Assembly: GCA_030388825.1 (NCBI GenBank)
Contig: CP128835.1
Location: 3,590,001 to 3,654,000, forward strand
Length of the DNA stretch: 64,000 nucleotides
Direction of reading: 5' to 3'
Source: Rossellomorea sp. AcN35-11
GTDB lineage: Bacteria > Bacillota > Bacilli > Bacillales > Bacillaceae_B
Shown: positions 46,548 to 55,535 of the stretch, piece by piece
How the letters are laid out: every line of letters begins with the position of its first letter
Position numbering within the stretch: the first letter of the stretch is position 1
Notes under the pieces: model-generated
Seen by the model: only the letters and a program-made list of their open reading frames with translations
What the model was told of the DNA's origin: nothing
The model's database searches: none
Translations under genes and position numbers: made by a program

Positions 46548-46717
46548 TTCCTCATCCCCTTATTAGATTGAAAGACGACTATCGGCTCACACCTTTGTTG
46601 AGTTTACATAGCCTCCCATACTTTTGGTGATAATTAACAGTGAAATCCTGGTTTTACTCGATGTATCCTAGGGTAAGAATGAATGAGATTAAATCTTTTC
46701 TAAGAAGTGGTGAAGAT

Positions 46718-47743
46718 ATGAAACAGCGTGACTATTACTTCGACAATGCCAAATTTATTTTGATCTTTCTCGTTGTATTTGGACACTTGATCCGGTCCTA
46801 TATCGAAAGCGATCCATTTATCCTATCTTTGTATAAAACGATTTATACCTTCCATATGCCAGCCTTTATTCTTGTGGCAGGTTTTTTCGCGAAGGGATTT
46901 TATAAAAAGGGATACATTCAAAAACTGGCCAAAAAGCTAATACTACCTTACATTGTGTTTCAACTGATATACACTGTTTATTACTATTTTCTCTATGAGA
47001 AATCAACATTTGAAATGGATCCACTTAACCCTCACTGGTCTTTGTGGTTCCTCATCAGTTTATTCTGCTGGAACGCACTTCTCTATGTCTTCATCAAATG
47101 GTTAAAGCTCAAACCTGGTATTGGGTTGACTGTGGCTTTTTCCCTTGGGCTTATAGTGGGATTCGCAGATGTGATTTCCAACTATCTGAGCCTGTCTAGG
47201 ACATTTGTGTTTTTTCCGATCTTCCTGATGGGTTATTACATGGAGAAGGAGCATTTCGAATATTTTAAAACGAGTAAGGCTCGTATAGTGGCAGGTACAT
47301 TGTTTGTTCTATTGTTTATCGGAATGTACTTCGTACCTGAATTCTCCGACAAGTGGTTACTTGGATCCAAACCTTATGGAGATTTCGAATGGAATTACCT
47401 TGTAAGTCTAGCGGTCAGGGCTTTTGTATACTTGTTAAACGTTGTGATGATCTTTAGTTTCTTTACGTTTGTCCCTGCCAAGAGACAGTTCTTCACGAAA
47501 TGGGGTAAAAATACACTTTATGTTTATTTGCTCCACGGTTTCATTATCCGGTTGTTCAGGGAAAGCCATCTGAAAGATACCATTAATCCTACAACCAGTT
47601 TAATCCTGTTACTTGTCGTATCATTGGTTCTGACGATGATCTTCTCAACAACTATCTTTACAAGCATCACTCAGCCAATTGTCGAATTTAAATCAACCAA
47701 GCTACAGAAACTTCTAACAAAAAGAGAGATGAAGACAAGATAA
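46718..47743 (+). CDS. ykrP: Acyltransferase-3 family membrane protein YkrP
   Basis: 341 residues from ATG 46718 (GTGGTG 5 nt upstream), with about ten membrane helices. The acyltransferase-3 signature is visible: 'DYYFDNAKFILIFLVVFGHLI' and 'TFHMPAFILVAGFFAKGF', with the catalytic His in 'FGHL' and 'YVYLLHGFII'. Such enzymes O-acetylate envelope polymers or sugars. Next to kinE as in B. subtilis; substrate unknown. Confidence 0.85.
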   Translation: MKQRDYYFDNAKFILIFLVVFGHLIRSYIESDPFILSLYKTIYTFHMPAFILVAGFFAKGFYKKGYIQKLAKKLILPYIVFQLIYTVYYYFLYEKSTFEMDPLNPHWSLWFLISLFCWNALLYVFIKWLKLKPGIGLTVAFSLGLIVGFADVISNYLSLSRTFVFFPIFLMGYYMEKEHFEYFKTSKARIVAGTLFVLLFIGMYFVPEFSDKWLLGSKPYGDFEWNYLVSLAVRAFVYLLNVVMIFSFFTFVPAKRQFFTKWGKNTLYVYLLHGFIIRLFRESHLKDTINPTTSLILLLVVSLVLTMIFSTTIFTSITQPIVEFKSTKLQKLLTKREMKTR

Positions 47744-47753
47744 ATCTCACTAG

Positions 47754-47795
47754 AAAGGGCTGACCCAATTAGAAGCGCGGGTCAGTCCCTTTTTC
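47754..47795 (+). terminator. Terminator after ykrP
   Basis: AAAGGG.TGACCC / GGGTCA..CCCTTT followed by TTT. Confidence 0.8.
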
Positions 47796-48076
47796 ATGAG
47801 TTACTATTCTATTTGTGTGAATACTAGTCTTTTCTCTTCTACACAATTTTCTAAAAATAAGTGATTTCATTATATTATTCGTAACTTTTCCCTAAATTCC
47901 TTCTTTAAATCGCAAGAATTTTAAATTCATTTTAGACAAACATTGAGCTTTCTCTCTACCTTAGATAAAATGATAATCAGTGCTGTGATGTCCGAGCAGC
48001 TCGTGTGTGAAAATATGGTTTACAACGATTCATTTGGGAGTTAACCAAGTGGATGTAGTATAAAAGGAGCTTATTA
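47796..48076. other. AT-rich intergenic region, no gene seen
   Basis: No ORF with a ribosome site and no recognisable riboswitch. It must hold the promoter of the radical SAM gene; a GATAATC sequence near 47971 is not a complete Fur box. AAAAGGAG before 48077 is the ribosome site of the next gene. Confidence 0.5.
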
Positions 48077-49556
48077 ATGAAGAAAGTCGTTTTAAGTACG
48101 TTAAATGCAAAGTATATACACACCAATTTAGCCATTCGCTGTTTAAAGGCTTATGCGGAGCCGGAACATGAAATTGAATTGGCTGAATATACCATAAAAG
48201 ATCCTACTCTTAACATCGCTACTGACTTATTCTCCAAAAAACCGGATGTTATAGGTTTCAGCTGTTACATTTGGAATATCGAAGAAACGATTAAAGTAGT
48301 CAAGATCCTCAAGAAAATTCTTCCTGAAGTTATCATCGTACTGGGAGGACCCGAGGTCACATACGATGTTCCGTACTGGCTGGAGCGACTTCAGGATGTT
48401 GACTTTATTGTTATTGGTGAAGGAGAAGAATCCTTCAAGCAATTATTAGATGAACTGAACGGTTCAGGTGATATGACAAAGGTTCATGGAGTTGCTTATT
48501 TAGAAGACGGCAAGCCTGTGATTAAACCTCAACAGAATAAAATTGACCTAAGGGAAGTTCCTTCCCCATTCCGCTTCAAGGAAGACCTGCCTCAATTAAG
48601 TAAAAGGGTTACGTACATTGAGACAAGCAGAGGATGCCCTTTCCGCTGTCAATTCTGTCTTTCTTCCATTGAAGTAGGGGTACGGTACTTTGACCGGGAA
48701 AAGGTAAAAGATGATATCCGATTCCTTATGAAAAATGGTGCCAAGACGATCAAGTTTGTGGATCGTACCTTTAATATCAGCCGAAGCTACGCGATGGAGA
48801 TGTTCCAATTTTTAATAGATGAACATATACCTGGGACCGTCTTCCAATTTGAAATCACCGCAGACATTATGCGACCGGAAGTGATTGAATTCCTTAATGT
48901 AAATGCCCCGGCAGGGTTATTCCGCTTTGAAATCGGCATTCAATCCACAAATGATGAAACCAATGACCTCGTGATGAGAAAACAAAATTATGCGAAGCTG
49001 ACGAGAACCGTTACGATGGTAAAAGAAGGCGGCAAGATCGATCAGCACCTTGACTTAATCGCCGGCTTGCCTGAAGAGGATTATCACTCTTTCCGAAAAA
49101 CGTTTAACGATGTCTTTGAAATGAGACCTGAAGAACTTCAATTAGGATTCTTGAAGATGCTTCGGGGGAACCGGTCTAAGAATACGTGCGAATGATCATC
49201 AATATACGTATATGGACCATTCCCCTTACGAAATTCTTGGAAACAATGTGTTATCATTTGACGATATCGTCAGGATCAAACAGGTTGAAGATGTTCTCGA
49301 GAAGTATTGGAATGATCACCGTATGGATCAAACGATTGAGTATCTCGTGTCCGAATGCTTTGAAACTCCATTTGATTTCTTCCAACAATTCGGTTCTTAC
49401 TGGGAGGAAAGGGGCTGGTCAAGAATCGGACATCAATTGGAAGATTTATTTAAAAGGCTGCTTGAGTTTTTATCTGCAGAGACCAGCTATAACATTTCGG
49501 TCATTGAAGGTCTAATGAAACTGGATTACTTAAAAAAACCAAAAGTACAAGCCTAG
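48077..49556 (+). CDS. B12-binding-domain radical SAM protein (DUF4080 type), apparent frameshift
   Basis: About 492 residues after dropping one G from the G5 run at 49164-49168, which restores 'LKMLRGTGLRIRAND'. N-terminal cobalamin-binding-like domain ('KPDVIGFSCYIWNIEET', 'VLGGPEVTYD', 'GEGEESFKQLL'), then radical-SAM cluster 'CPFRCQFCLSS' near residue 192 and the C-terminal DUF4080-like part 'YMDHSPYEILGNN'. The B12 His motif (DxHxxG) is not obvious, as in many relatives. Substrate unknown. The gene 22 bp downstream is probably in the same operon. Confidence 0.83.
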
Positions 49557-49578
49557 AAAGCCTTGGTGGAACCATGAA

Positions 49579-49809
49579 ATGACGAAAGAAGATCGTTCTG
49601 CCGTCTATCAAACTCTGCTTGCACATCCTTCTATTGCAGGCACTTCCTTTGAGGAACTTAACCTTAATGAAAAAGAATTATATAAACACACCTTATTGGA
49701 AACCATTCATTCCACAGATGGGCCGGAACAGTATATTTTAGCCTATTTTGAACCAGCAACTGGCCGGTCAACTGTTTTTGAATTTGACCGTCAATCCGTA
49801 ACTCAATAG
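49579..49809 (+). CDS. Small hypothetical protein (76 aa) downstream of the radical SAM gene
   Basis: 76 residues, acidic; N-terminal helices ('AVYQTLLAHPSIAGT', 'ELYKHTLLETIH') then a beta hairpin 'YILAYFEPATGRSTVFEF'. GGTGG lies 9 nt before the ATG. Only 22 bp after the radical SAM gene and followed by a perfect terminator, so the two form an operon. No family recognised. Confidence 0.65.
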   Translation: MTKEDRSAVYQTLLAHPSIAGTSFEELNLNEKELYKHTLLETIHSTDGPEQYILAYFEPATGRSTVFEFDRQSVTQ

Positions 49810-49813
49810 AAAG

Positions 49814-49846
49814 AAAAAATGTTAAGCAAATGGCTTAACATTTTTT
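49814..49846. terminator. Bidirectional terminator
   Basis: AAAAAATGTTAAGC / GCTTAACATTTTTT with a 5-nt loop. It ends the radical SAM operon on the plus strand and overlaps the last four codons of the 41-aa gene on the minus strand. Confidence 0.92.
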
Positions 49847-49960
49847 CTTTTTTTCTTTTGATTTTGGGTGCTTTTGAGTGACCTCGATAATTTTGGCTGC
49901 ATTAATATCTCCAAACTCTTGCCCTAACTCTTCTCGAAAAGATCGTTTTTTTTCCTTCAT
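49835..49960 (-). CDS. Very small basic protein (41 aa)
   Basis: 41 residues: MKEKKRSFREELGQEFGDI, then 'NAAKIIEVTQKHPKSKEKKKKC'. Its ATG shares one base with the stop of the 52-aa gene (TGATG), which supports real, coupled translation. AAGG lies 9 nt upstream. No family recognised. Confidence 0.55.
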   Translation of the reverse strand: MKEKKRSFREELGQEFGDINAAKIIEVTQKHPKSKEKKKKC

Positions 49961-50118
49961 CAGCTTCTACCTTTCATTCCTTTAGAAGAGTTTCTATTCT
50001 TTCCCTTCGCTGTATCTTCTCCTTGAGAGAATTCAGCAGAGAATTCTGTTTCCTGTTTATTCTTTAATGGGGTTTGATTGTTTTTTTCAGCTGCATTAAA
50101 CTGAGCTTTTCTTTTCAT
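49960..50118 (-). CDS. Small hydrophilic protein (52 aa), possibly spore-associated
   Basis: 52 residues: MKRKAQFNAAEKNNQTPLKN, 'KQETEFSAEFSQGEDT', ending 'SSKGMKGRS'. AAAGGAG is 13 nt before the ATG, rather far. The 'TEFSAEFSQ' stretch resembles gamma-type spore protein repeats and the 58-aa protein at 16.5 kb, but this is a weak likeness. Coupled to the 41-aa gene. Confidence 0.55.
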   Translation of the reverse strand: MKRKAQFNAAEKNNQTPLKNKQETEFSAEFSQGEDTAKGKNRNSSKGMKGRS

Positions 50119-50273
50119 CGTGTATACTCATCTCCTTTGTGGCTCTTATTTTCCCCACTCCATTCACTTTCCATTCCATATACTTAATGAAATTGATGTA
50201 TTGTATAGATTCTTATCGTAAATATCAGACTTAGAATGAAATGAAGATCACATTGTGTATAAAAACAGCCATG

Positions 50274-50301
50274 AAAAAAACGATGCACCGCATCGTTTTT
50301 T
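50274..50301 (-). terminator. Terminator after ktrD
   Basis: AAAAAACGATGC / GCATCGTTTTTT with a 3-nt loop, immediately past the ktrD stop. Confidence 0.92.
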
Positions 50302-51654
50302 CTATCCGATAATGACCCGTTCCTTTGGATAATGGTATTTCGTCGTTTTTTCTTTCCCACCAATCATTAACAGGAAAGCAAGTATTCCTACACGCCCTAT
50401 AAACATTAAGACAATGATGATGCACTTCCCGATAACAGAAAGGTCGGAAGTGATGCCTAATGATAAACCGGTCGTCCCAAACGCTGACGCCACTTCAAAG
50501 ATGATTTCAATGAGACTGTGATCTTCTGTGATCGTTAAGATCACTACAGACACAAAACACAAGAGAACAGCGACCATGGTTACTACCAGGGATTTAATGA
50601 TGTCCTGTTCGTGCACCTCTCTTCTAAACACCTTGATTGTTTGATTCCCTCTCGCAAAATGAAATAAGAAGAGGATATTTAATGCGAATGTAGTCGTTCT
50701 GATTCCTCCCCCAACTGAACTTGGAGATGCTCCGATGAACATTAAGGCACTCATGACCATCAGTGTGGGTGTTGAGAATTCAGCTACATTCATGGTGGCC
50801 AGTCCACCACTCCTTGTGGATACTGACTGAAAGAGTGAATAAAAGAATGATTCATGCCAGGTCATACCGGAAAAAAACTTATCGTATTCGAATAACCAAA
50901 TGATCATTGTCCCAAAGACCAACAGCAACCCAAAAGTAATGGTCGTAATCTTTGTGAATAAGGAAAAGTGGTGTTTACTTCTTTGCTTATTCATAAGATA
51001 GTCCTTCGTTTCAATTAATACAGGGAATCCGATCGCCCCCAGCGTAATGAGAAGGATGGTAATAAATTGAACAAAATAGTCATCTTTGAACGGGATAAGT
51101 GACTGTCCCGTAATATCAAAACCACCATTCGTCGTTGCACTGACGGACGCAAAGAGTCCATGAATGAATGCATCCTGCCAGCTCGGATAGTAACTCAAAA
51201 AGTAAACGCCTAATATCAAGGCGCCTGCCAGCTCAATCATGATGATGAGAAGGAGAATTTGTTTTAATAGAAGCACCAAGCCGGAAAGATTGGATTGGTT
51301 TTGATCCAACATGATCAATCGTCTTTCTTTCAGACCTATTTTCTTACCCACAAGTAGCCAGAAAAACGTTCCAAGGGTCATGATCCCAATACCACCAAAC
51401 TGCAAAACAAAGATCAATAAGAAGATCCCTACTGTATTAAACGTATCGGCAGTACTAACAACCGTCAGGCCCGTTACACTCACAGCACTGACAGAGGTGA
51501 AAATAGCATCAATAAAAGTCCACTCTGCCCCTGGTTTATGAGCAAATGGTAAGCTCAAAAGTATCGTAGCCACTGTTACAGCAATTAGGTAAAAGGTCAC
51601 AATGACCTGAGCAGGAGTTAATTTATTCAAATTCAATCTTAGTTTATACCACAT
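50302..51654 (-). CDS. ktrD: TrkH/Ktr-type potassium channel subunit KtrD
   Basis: 450 residues with the fourfold membrane-pore-membrane plan of Ktr/Trk proteins. Filter-like loops 'VSAVSVTGLTVVSTADTF', 'SVSATTNGGFDITGQS', 'QSVSTRSGGLATMN' and 'ASAFGTTGLSLGI' each carry the conserved Gly. KtrD of B. subtilis (449 aa, YkrM) sits beside ykrP and kinE as here, which favours KtrD over KtrB. The regulatory KtrC subunit is not in the window. Confidence 0.87.
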   Translation of the reverse strand: MWYKLRLNLNKLTPAQVIVTFYLIAVTVATILLSLPFAHKPGAEWTFIDAIFTSVSAVSVTGLTVVSTADTFNTVGIFLLIFVLQFGGIGIMTLGTFFWLLVGKKIGLKERRLIMLDQNQSNLSGLVLLLKQILLLIIMIELAGALILGVYFLSYYPSWQDAFIHGLFASVSATTNGGFDITGQSLIPFKDDYFVQFITILLITLGAIGFPVLIETKDYLMNKQRSKHHFSLFTKITTITFGLLLVFGTMIIWLFEYDKFFSGMTWHESFFYSLFQSVSTRSGGLATMNVAEFSTPTLMVMSALMFIGASPSSVGGGIRTTTFALNILFLFHFARGNQTIKVFRREVHEQDIIKSLVVTMVAVLLCFVSVVILTITEDHSLIEIIFEVASAFGTTGLSLGITSDLSVIGKCIIIVLMFIGRVGILAFLLMIGGKEKTTKYHYPKERVIIG

Positions 51655-51917
51655 ATATGTATTTCCCTTTCAAGGTTATTCCCTTTTCTATCTTAATGAA
51701 TATAAGCAAAGAAAGAAAGGAAAATTGGATAATTTCTTATAGGATTATTCTTTCTTTAATCGTTGCCGTTTAACCATCATACACCTTGCTTATACCCTCA
51801 GCATACAAACAATGCAATTAAGGCGAAATATTACCATTCATGTTCAATGGAAAAAGACAAATAATAGGTGTACAGAGACAATATTGTTTCTAGTCTATTT
51901 TTAAGGAGGAACATACA

Positions 51918-52118
51918 ATGGCGAGAAGCAGTAATAAATTGCTGGTCCCAGGTGTTGAACAATACCTTGATCAAGTGAAATATGAAATTGCTCAGGAATT
52001 TGGCGTAACACTTGGTTCAGATACAGTAGCCCGTTCTAACGGATCCGTTGGTGGAGAAATTACTAAGCGTCTGGTTCAACAAGCTCAATCCCAGCTTTCT
52101 GGACAACCAACTAAATAA
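51918..52118 (+). CDS. sspD: Alpha/beta-type small acid-soluble spore protein SspD
   Basis: 66 residues with the SASP signature: GPR protease site '[10 protein letters not shown]', then '[22 protein letters not shown]'. It coats and protects DNA in the forespore. AAGGAGG lies before the ATG. Likely SigG-dependent, though I could not place the promoter with certainty in the 260 bp upstream. Position near ktrD matches B. subtilis sspD. Confidence 0.93.
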   Translation: MARSSNKLLVPGVEQYLDQVKYEIAQEFGVTLGSDTVARSNGSVGGEITKRLVQQAQSQLSGQPTK

Positions 52119-52128
52119 TAATGGCATA

Positions 52129-52154
52129 GGGTAGCTGGTTTCGTCCAGCTGCCC
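52129..52154 (+). terminator. Hairpin after sspD
   Basis: GGGTAGCTGG / CCAGCTGCCC (one wobble) with loop TTTCGT. No T run follows, so termination is uncertain. Confidence 0.5.
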
Positions 52155-52171
52155 CTAAAAAACGAGAAAGA

Positions 52172-52189
52172 CCCATTTTTAAAAATGGG
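52172..52189 (-). terminator. Terminator after rsgI
   Basis: CCCATTTTT / AAAAATGGG followed on the minus strand by TCTTTCTCGTTTTTT. Confidence 0.65.
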
Positions 52190-52199
52190 CCGGAGTACT

Positions 52200-53282
52200 T
52201 CAGTCTTTTTTATCTTTTTTCGATTTTTCCTTTTCGGACTGATCGTCATTATTCTGCTGGTTATGGTGTCCGTTTTTCTTTTCATTTTGTTTTGATTCAT
52301 GACCATTTCCATGGCCGTTGGATTGATTTTGTTTTTGGTGTTGGCCTGGTTCATCAGAATCATCCTGTCTTCCATTCGTCTCAGTCCTTTTGTCAGGACC
52401 CGTTGAATGGGGATGAGCAGGTTTCTCCTGAGCTTTAGGTTGCTTATTTTCTTTTTTATGAGTTCGATCATTTTCAGGGGAAGATTCAGGATGAACGGGC
52501 TTCTGTATATTCTCTTCAGCCATACTGTCCTCCTTTTTATCTGCCTCTTGTACGTTTTCCTTCTCAACTGTTGGTTTTGATTCCCGTTTACCTGCTGATT
52601 CTTTTGATTCAGCTTTTTCAGTTCCCTTTAACAAGGATCCCGCAGTCATTCCTTTATCAGTAGCTGCTTGTCTCATTTCCTTCGATGTTTCTTTTACCGT
52701 TATATTCATGTTGTGGTCTGTACTGTATTTTTGAACAAATTTGGTTAATTCTTTTGTCAGATCCCCTTCAAGCTGCCTATTGGAATCTTCGACAAACGAA
52801 GAAGTGATGAGAACATGTTGATTATCCTTTAAATAACCCATCTCCTTACATAATAGAAGGATTTCCTCTGTCACTTGACTAACATCCTGTTCTTCCCAAT
52901 CTTTTAACTTTCTTAGAAGACTCTTGGCATCTTCATTAAATGGGGTGAGCGCTATCACTTCTTGTTTATTATTCAGTGTCAATTCAATACTGGGATTGAT
53001 GTCGACAGAAACATAAGCATACGCCTGATTACTCTGTAGAAATGCACTGGAAAACAAGGAAAAGATGACAATCATGGCGGTTAATAACGCAGTCGATACT
53101 TTCCAGTTCCATGTGATCAATGGCTTTGATGCTCGACGTTCGTTGGACATTGGAAAGAAAGGGATTTCGTCTCCAACGGCATATTGTTGATCAGGCTGTT
53201 TTATCCCTTTCAGAAATTCCCCATCTTGTGTGATCATCACGAGCATGTCACGTTTGATTTCCAAAATGATCCCTTTTTTCAT
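52200..53282 (-). CDS. rsgI: Anti-sigma-I factor RsgI
   Basis: 360 residues. Cytosolic N-terminal RsgI domain ('KKGIILEIKRDMLVMITQDGEFLKG'), one membrane helix near residues 62-80 and an extracellular beta domain ('AYVSVDINPSIELTLNNKQEVI'). From residue about 230 the tail is low-complexity, rich in Lys, Glu, His, Asn and Gly. It binds SigI at the membrane. It overlaps sigI by 4 nt. No carbohydrate-binding module, unlike clostridial RsgI. Confidence 0.92.
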   Translation of the reverse strand: MKKGIILEIKRDMLVMITQDGEFLKGIKQPDQQYAVGDEIPFFPMSNERRASKPLITWNWKVSTALLTAMIVIFSLFSSAFLQSNQAYAYVSVDINPSIELTLNNKQEVIALTPFNEDAKSLLRKLKDWEEQDVSQVTEEILLLCKEMGYLKDNQHVLITSSFVEDSNRQLEGDLTKELTKFVQKYSTDHNMNITVKETSKEMRQAATDKGMTAGSLLKGTEKAESKESAGKRESKPTVEKENVQEADKKEDSMAEENIQKPVHPESSPENDRTHKKENKQPKAQEKPAHPHSTGPDKRTETNGRQDDSDEPGQHQKQNQSNGHGNGHESKQNEKKNGHHNQQNNDDQSEKEKSKKDKKD

Positions 53283-54031
53283 ATCTCTAACCGCCCCTTT
53301 AAGTAATCCCGTAAATACACATAATCTCCTACAAGTATAAGAGTGATGGCAATAATATATTTTCTGTTTCTCTCTATGGTCTTTCTGCTTACGTTTACCT
53401 TTTTCTCTAGTTTTTTTATAGGTAATCGCTTCTTTTCAAGGAGGTAGTCCAATATTTCTTTCGAGCTTACCACCGTGTTAGCAATGTCAATGGCATTCAC
53501 CCTGGCATCTTCATGTTTAGGGGAATGCTCCACAAGATCTTGAAAGGATAATTTGAATTGGGAAAGGTGCTCTTGAAATGAAATAATTTCTTCGCGCCTC
53601 CTTGTCCCTTCCTGCTGTTTCCCGTACTCCTCAACAGAGACAATCTGCTCGATTGTCAGGTTTGCAGCTTCATCATCATCCTCCAACAGATTCATGTCGA
53701 TGCTTACATTTTGAATTCTTCCGTTTTTTCTGATGTAATCGATTACTTTTCGTTTAATGATTACTTCTGAAAAACTGATGATGGAAGCTCCCCGCTGATG
53801 ATTGTATTTCAGGATCGCCTCATGAAAGGCAATCAGGCCGATGCTAAATTCATCATCATTTTCATATATATAACGTTTGCAGACCGAAGATACGGTTTTT
53901 TTAACAAAAGGTTTATAGTCTTCCAGGACGATGTTCAGCAATTGATCATCACCATTTTGTATTTGTATTGCCATATCTTCTAACGTTTGTTTCTTTTTTT
54001 TAGCTAATAAAAATAGTAATACATTTAGCAT
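53279..54031 (-). CDS. sigI: RNA polymerase sigma factor SigI
   Basis: 250 residues from ATG 54031 (GGAG 8 nt upstream). Region 2 'KKTVSSVCKRYIYENDDEFSIGLIAFHEAILKY' and 'KRKVIDYIRKNGR', C-terminal helix-turn-helix 'LPIKKLEKKVNVSRKTIERNRKYI'. It matches B. subtilis SigI, a heat- and envelope-stress sigma factor. It forms an operon with rsgI. Confidence 0.93.
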   Translation of the reverse strand: MLNVLLFLLAKKKKQTLEDMAIQIQNGDDQLLNIVLEDYKPFVKKTVSSVCKRYIYENDDEFSIGLIAFHEAILKYNHQRGASIISFSEVIIKRKVIDYIRKNGRIQNVSIDMNLLEDDDEAANLTIEQIVSVEEYGKQQEGTRRREEIISFQEHLSQFKLSFQDLVEHSPKHEDARVNAIDIANTVVSSKEILDYLLEKKRLPIKKLEKKVNVSRKTIERNRKYIIAITLILVGDYVYLRDYLKGRLEI

Positions 54032-54217
54032 CAGTCTCACTCCATCCTGCACACTATTATACTTATATGATGAAAAATTTAAAAGGATAATAGAGAGGAA
54101 GGGATACTCTTGATGTTCACTTTAATGCTGGTGGTTCAGCTATAAAAGAAACATTAAGACGGGTATCCCTTCGAGACTGACTTGTCAGAAATTTTTTATC
54201 CTGTCTTTAAGCACTCA

Positions 54218-55360
54218 TTATTCTTTATTGTGGCCCTTTCCGTTTTCTTTTCCGTTTCCATTGCCCTTATTTCCTTGTTGCTCTTTTTGTTTTGCAGCAG
54301 GCTGGTGATTCTTTTCTTGTTTTATATTATGACGGGATTGTTTTTCTTCAGCCTTTTCCTGTTTTCGTACTTCTTTTGCTTCTTTTCTCTCAACTTTTTG
54401 TTGATGTTGTACCTCTTTACGATCTTCTTTTTCAATTTTATGATCCTTAACCGGTGCAGTCACTTCTGCTTCTTGTTCAACTGGAGATGACTCTGTTGGA
54501 TTCTCAGCTATTGGTGAGATAGGTGCTGATTCAACGCTGTCCTCAGATTCTACTTCCACTTCACCGGTTTCGGTTGCTCTTTTAGCCTTCTCTGTTTCCG
54601 CCCTCTTTTCTTCTAGCTTTGCAAGCTTTTCAGCTAACTTCACATAACTTTTTTCAATGTTTCGTTGAAGAGCAGCCTTCACTTTTGGATTCTCCACTTT
54701 TTCCAGATTCGCTTTAAGTGCGATGATATTTTGTGCCATTAAGTTCTCCACTTCTGCCATATCATCTGATCTTTCTTCACCGTCTTCTTCGTCAACAGTT
54801 CCCTCTTCATTACTGTCTTCAGTTTCTTCGTTATTCTCTTCAGACGCTACTTCACTCTCTGCACTGTCATCTGACTCATCTACAGCGTCATCGTTTGAAT
54901 TCTCGTTCATATCGGCAGGGAATCCTTCGCCTGCACGTTGAATCATTTCTATAGCATGATTGATCGCTTCAACCGCTTCTTCTTCTTTACCTTCTGCAAA
55001 CAAGGCTTCTACTTCAGCGAGTCTCTCTGCTGCATACTCAGCAAGTAATTTTGCTTCTTTTGCATCGTCCATTGTAAAGGCAAGTTTCACCTTCTCCAGA
55101 GTAAGCTTGGCAAAGTAGAAGAAATCACCAGGCAGCAAGGACGGAGCATCCGTTTCTTCCAGCTGTTCAATTTGTGTATGGACAGAATGAATCAGGGCTT
55201 CGTCATGAGCAGCCACATCCCCATCGCCCTTTTGCTCTAACGTGACCGTGTCGAACGTTTTTTCACTCTCATCTGCATATGCCAATGACCCTGAAAGGCT
55301 AATAGAGCCCGCTACCAATACAGCTAAAGATGATTTTATTAAATTGGAATGCTTTGTCAT
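54218..55360 (-). CDS. Secreted DUF5667-type protein with charged low-complexity tail
   Basis: 380 residues. Signal peptide (residues 1-29, 'LVAGSISLSGSLAYA'), then DUF5667 ('LLPGDFFYFAKLTLEKVKLAF' and helical 'AERLAEVEALFAEGKEEEAVEAI'), an acidic Glu/Asp/Ser stretch near 150-195, helices at 200-255, and a basic tail ending 'NKGNGNGKENGKGHNKE'. GAGGTG lies 5 nt before the ATG. A possible SigI promoter lies upstream. It sits next to sigI-rsgI, whose anti-sigma factor has a similar Gly/Asn/Lys tail. Function unknown. Confidence 0.75.
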   Translation of the reverse strand: MTKHSNLIKSSLAVLVAGSISLSGSLAYADESEKTFDTVTLEQKGDGDVAAHDEALIHSVHTQIEQLEETDAPSLLPGDFFYFAKLTLEKVKLAFTMDDAKEAKLLAEYAAERLAEVEALFAEGKEEEAVEAINHAIEMIQRAGEGFPADMNENSNDDAVDESDDSAESEVASEENNEETEDSNEEGTVDEEDGEERSDDMAEVENLMAQNIIALKANLEKVENPKVKAALQRNIEKSYVKLAEKLAKLEEKRAETEKAKRATETGEVEVESEDSVESAPISPIAENPTESSPVEQEAEVTAPVKDHKIEKEDRKEVQHQQKVERKEAKEVRKQEKAEEKQSRHNIKQEKNHQPAAKQKEQQGNKGNGNGKENGKGHNKE

Positions 55361-55419
55361 ATGTACACCTCATAATAAAAATTTTTAATATGGCCGATCG
55401 ATCGCCTTACTAAAGGAGT

Positions 55420-55448
55420 TACGTATAGACATTTTCTTTTGAGGGGGT
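55420..55448 (-). promoter_or_regulatory. Possible SigI-type promoter upstream of the DUF5667 gene
   Basis: ACCCCC (55448-55443, minus strand) equals the published SigI -35 core; CGTA (55423-55420) could be the -10 but departs from CGAA and the 19-bp gap is uncertain. Placed about 60 nt before the start codon. Confidence 0.3.
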
Positions 55449-55494
55449 TTTTGCAAATAAAACTAAAAAAGAATTTGTTTCTATCAAATAAAAA

Positions 55495-55523
55495 AAGCTG
55501 ACATGAATCGTTCATGTCAGCTT
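55495..55523 (-). terminator. Terminator after terC
   Basis: AAGCTGACATGAA / TTCATGTCAGCTT with loop TCG, A and T runs at both sides. Confidence 0.92.
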
Positions 55524-55535
55524 CGCTTTTTGTCA

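Noticed and set aside
47960-47985. Fur-box-like GATAATC upstream of the radical SAM gene
   Set aside because: Only one partial half-site; does not reach the palindromic consensus.
54112-54174. Inverted repeat AAGGGATAC ... GTATCCCTT between DUF5667 and sigI as a mobile element
   Set aside because: Only about 60 bp, with interior pairing; better read as a terminator or leader hairpin. No other copy seen.
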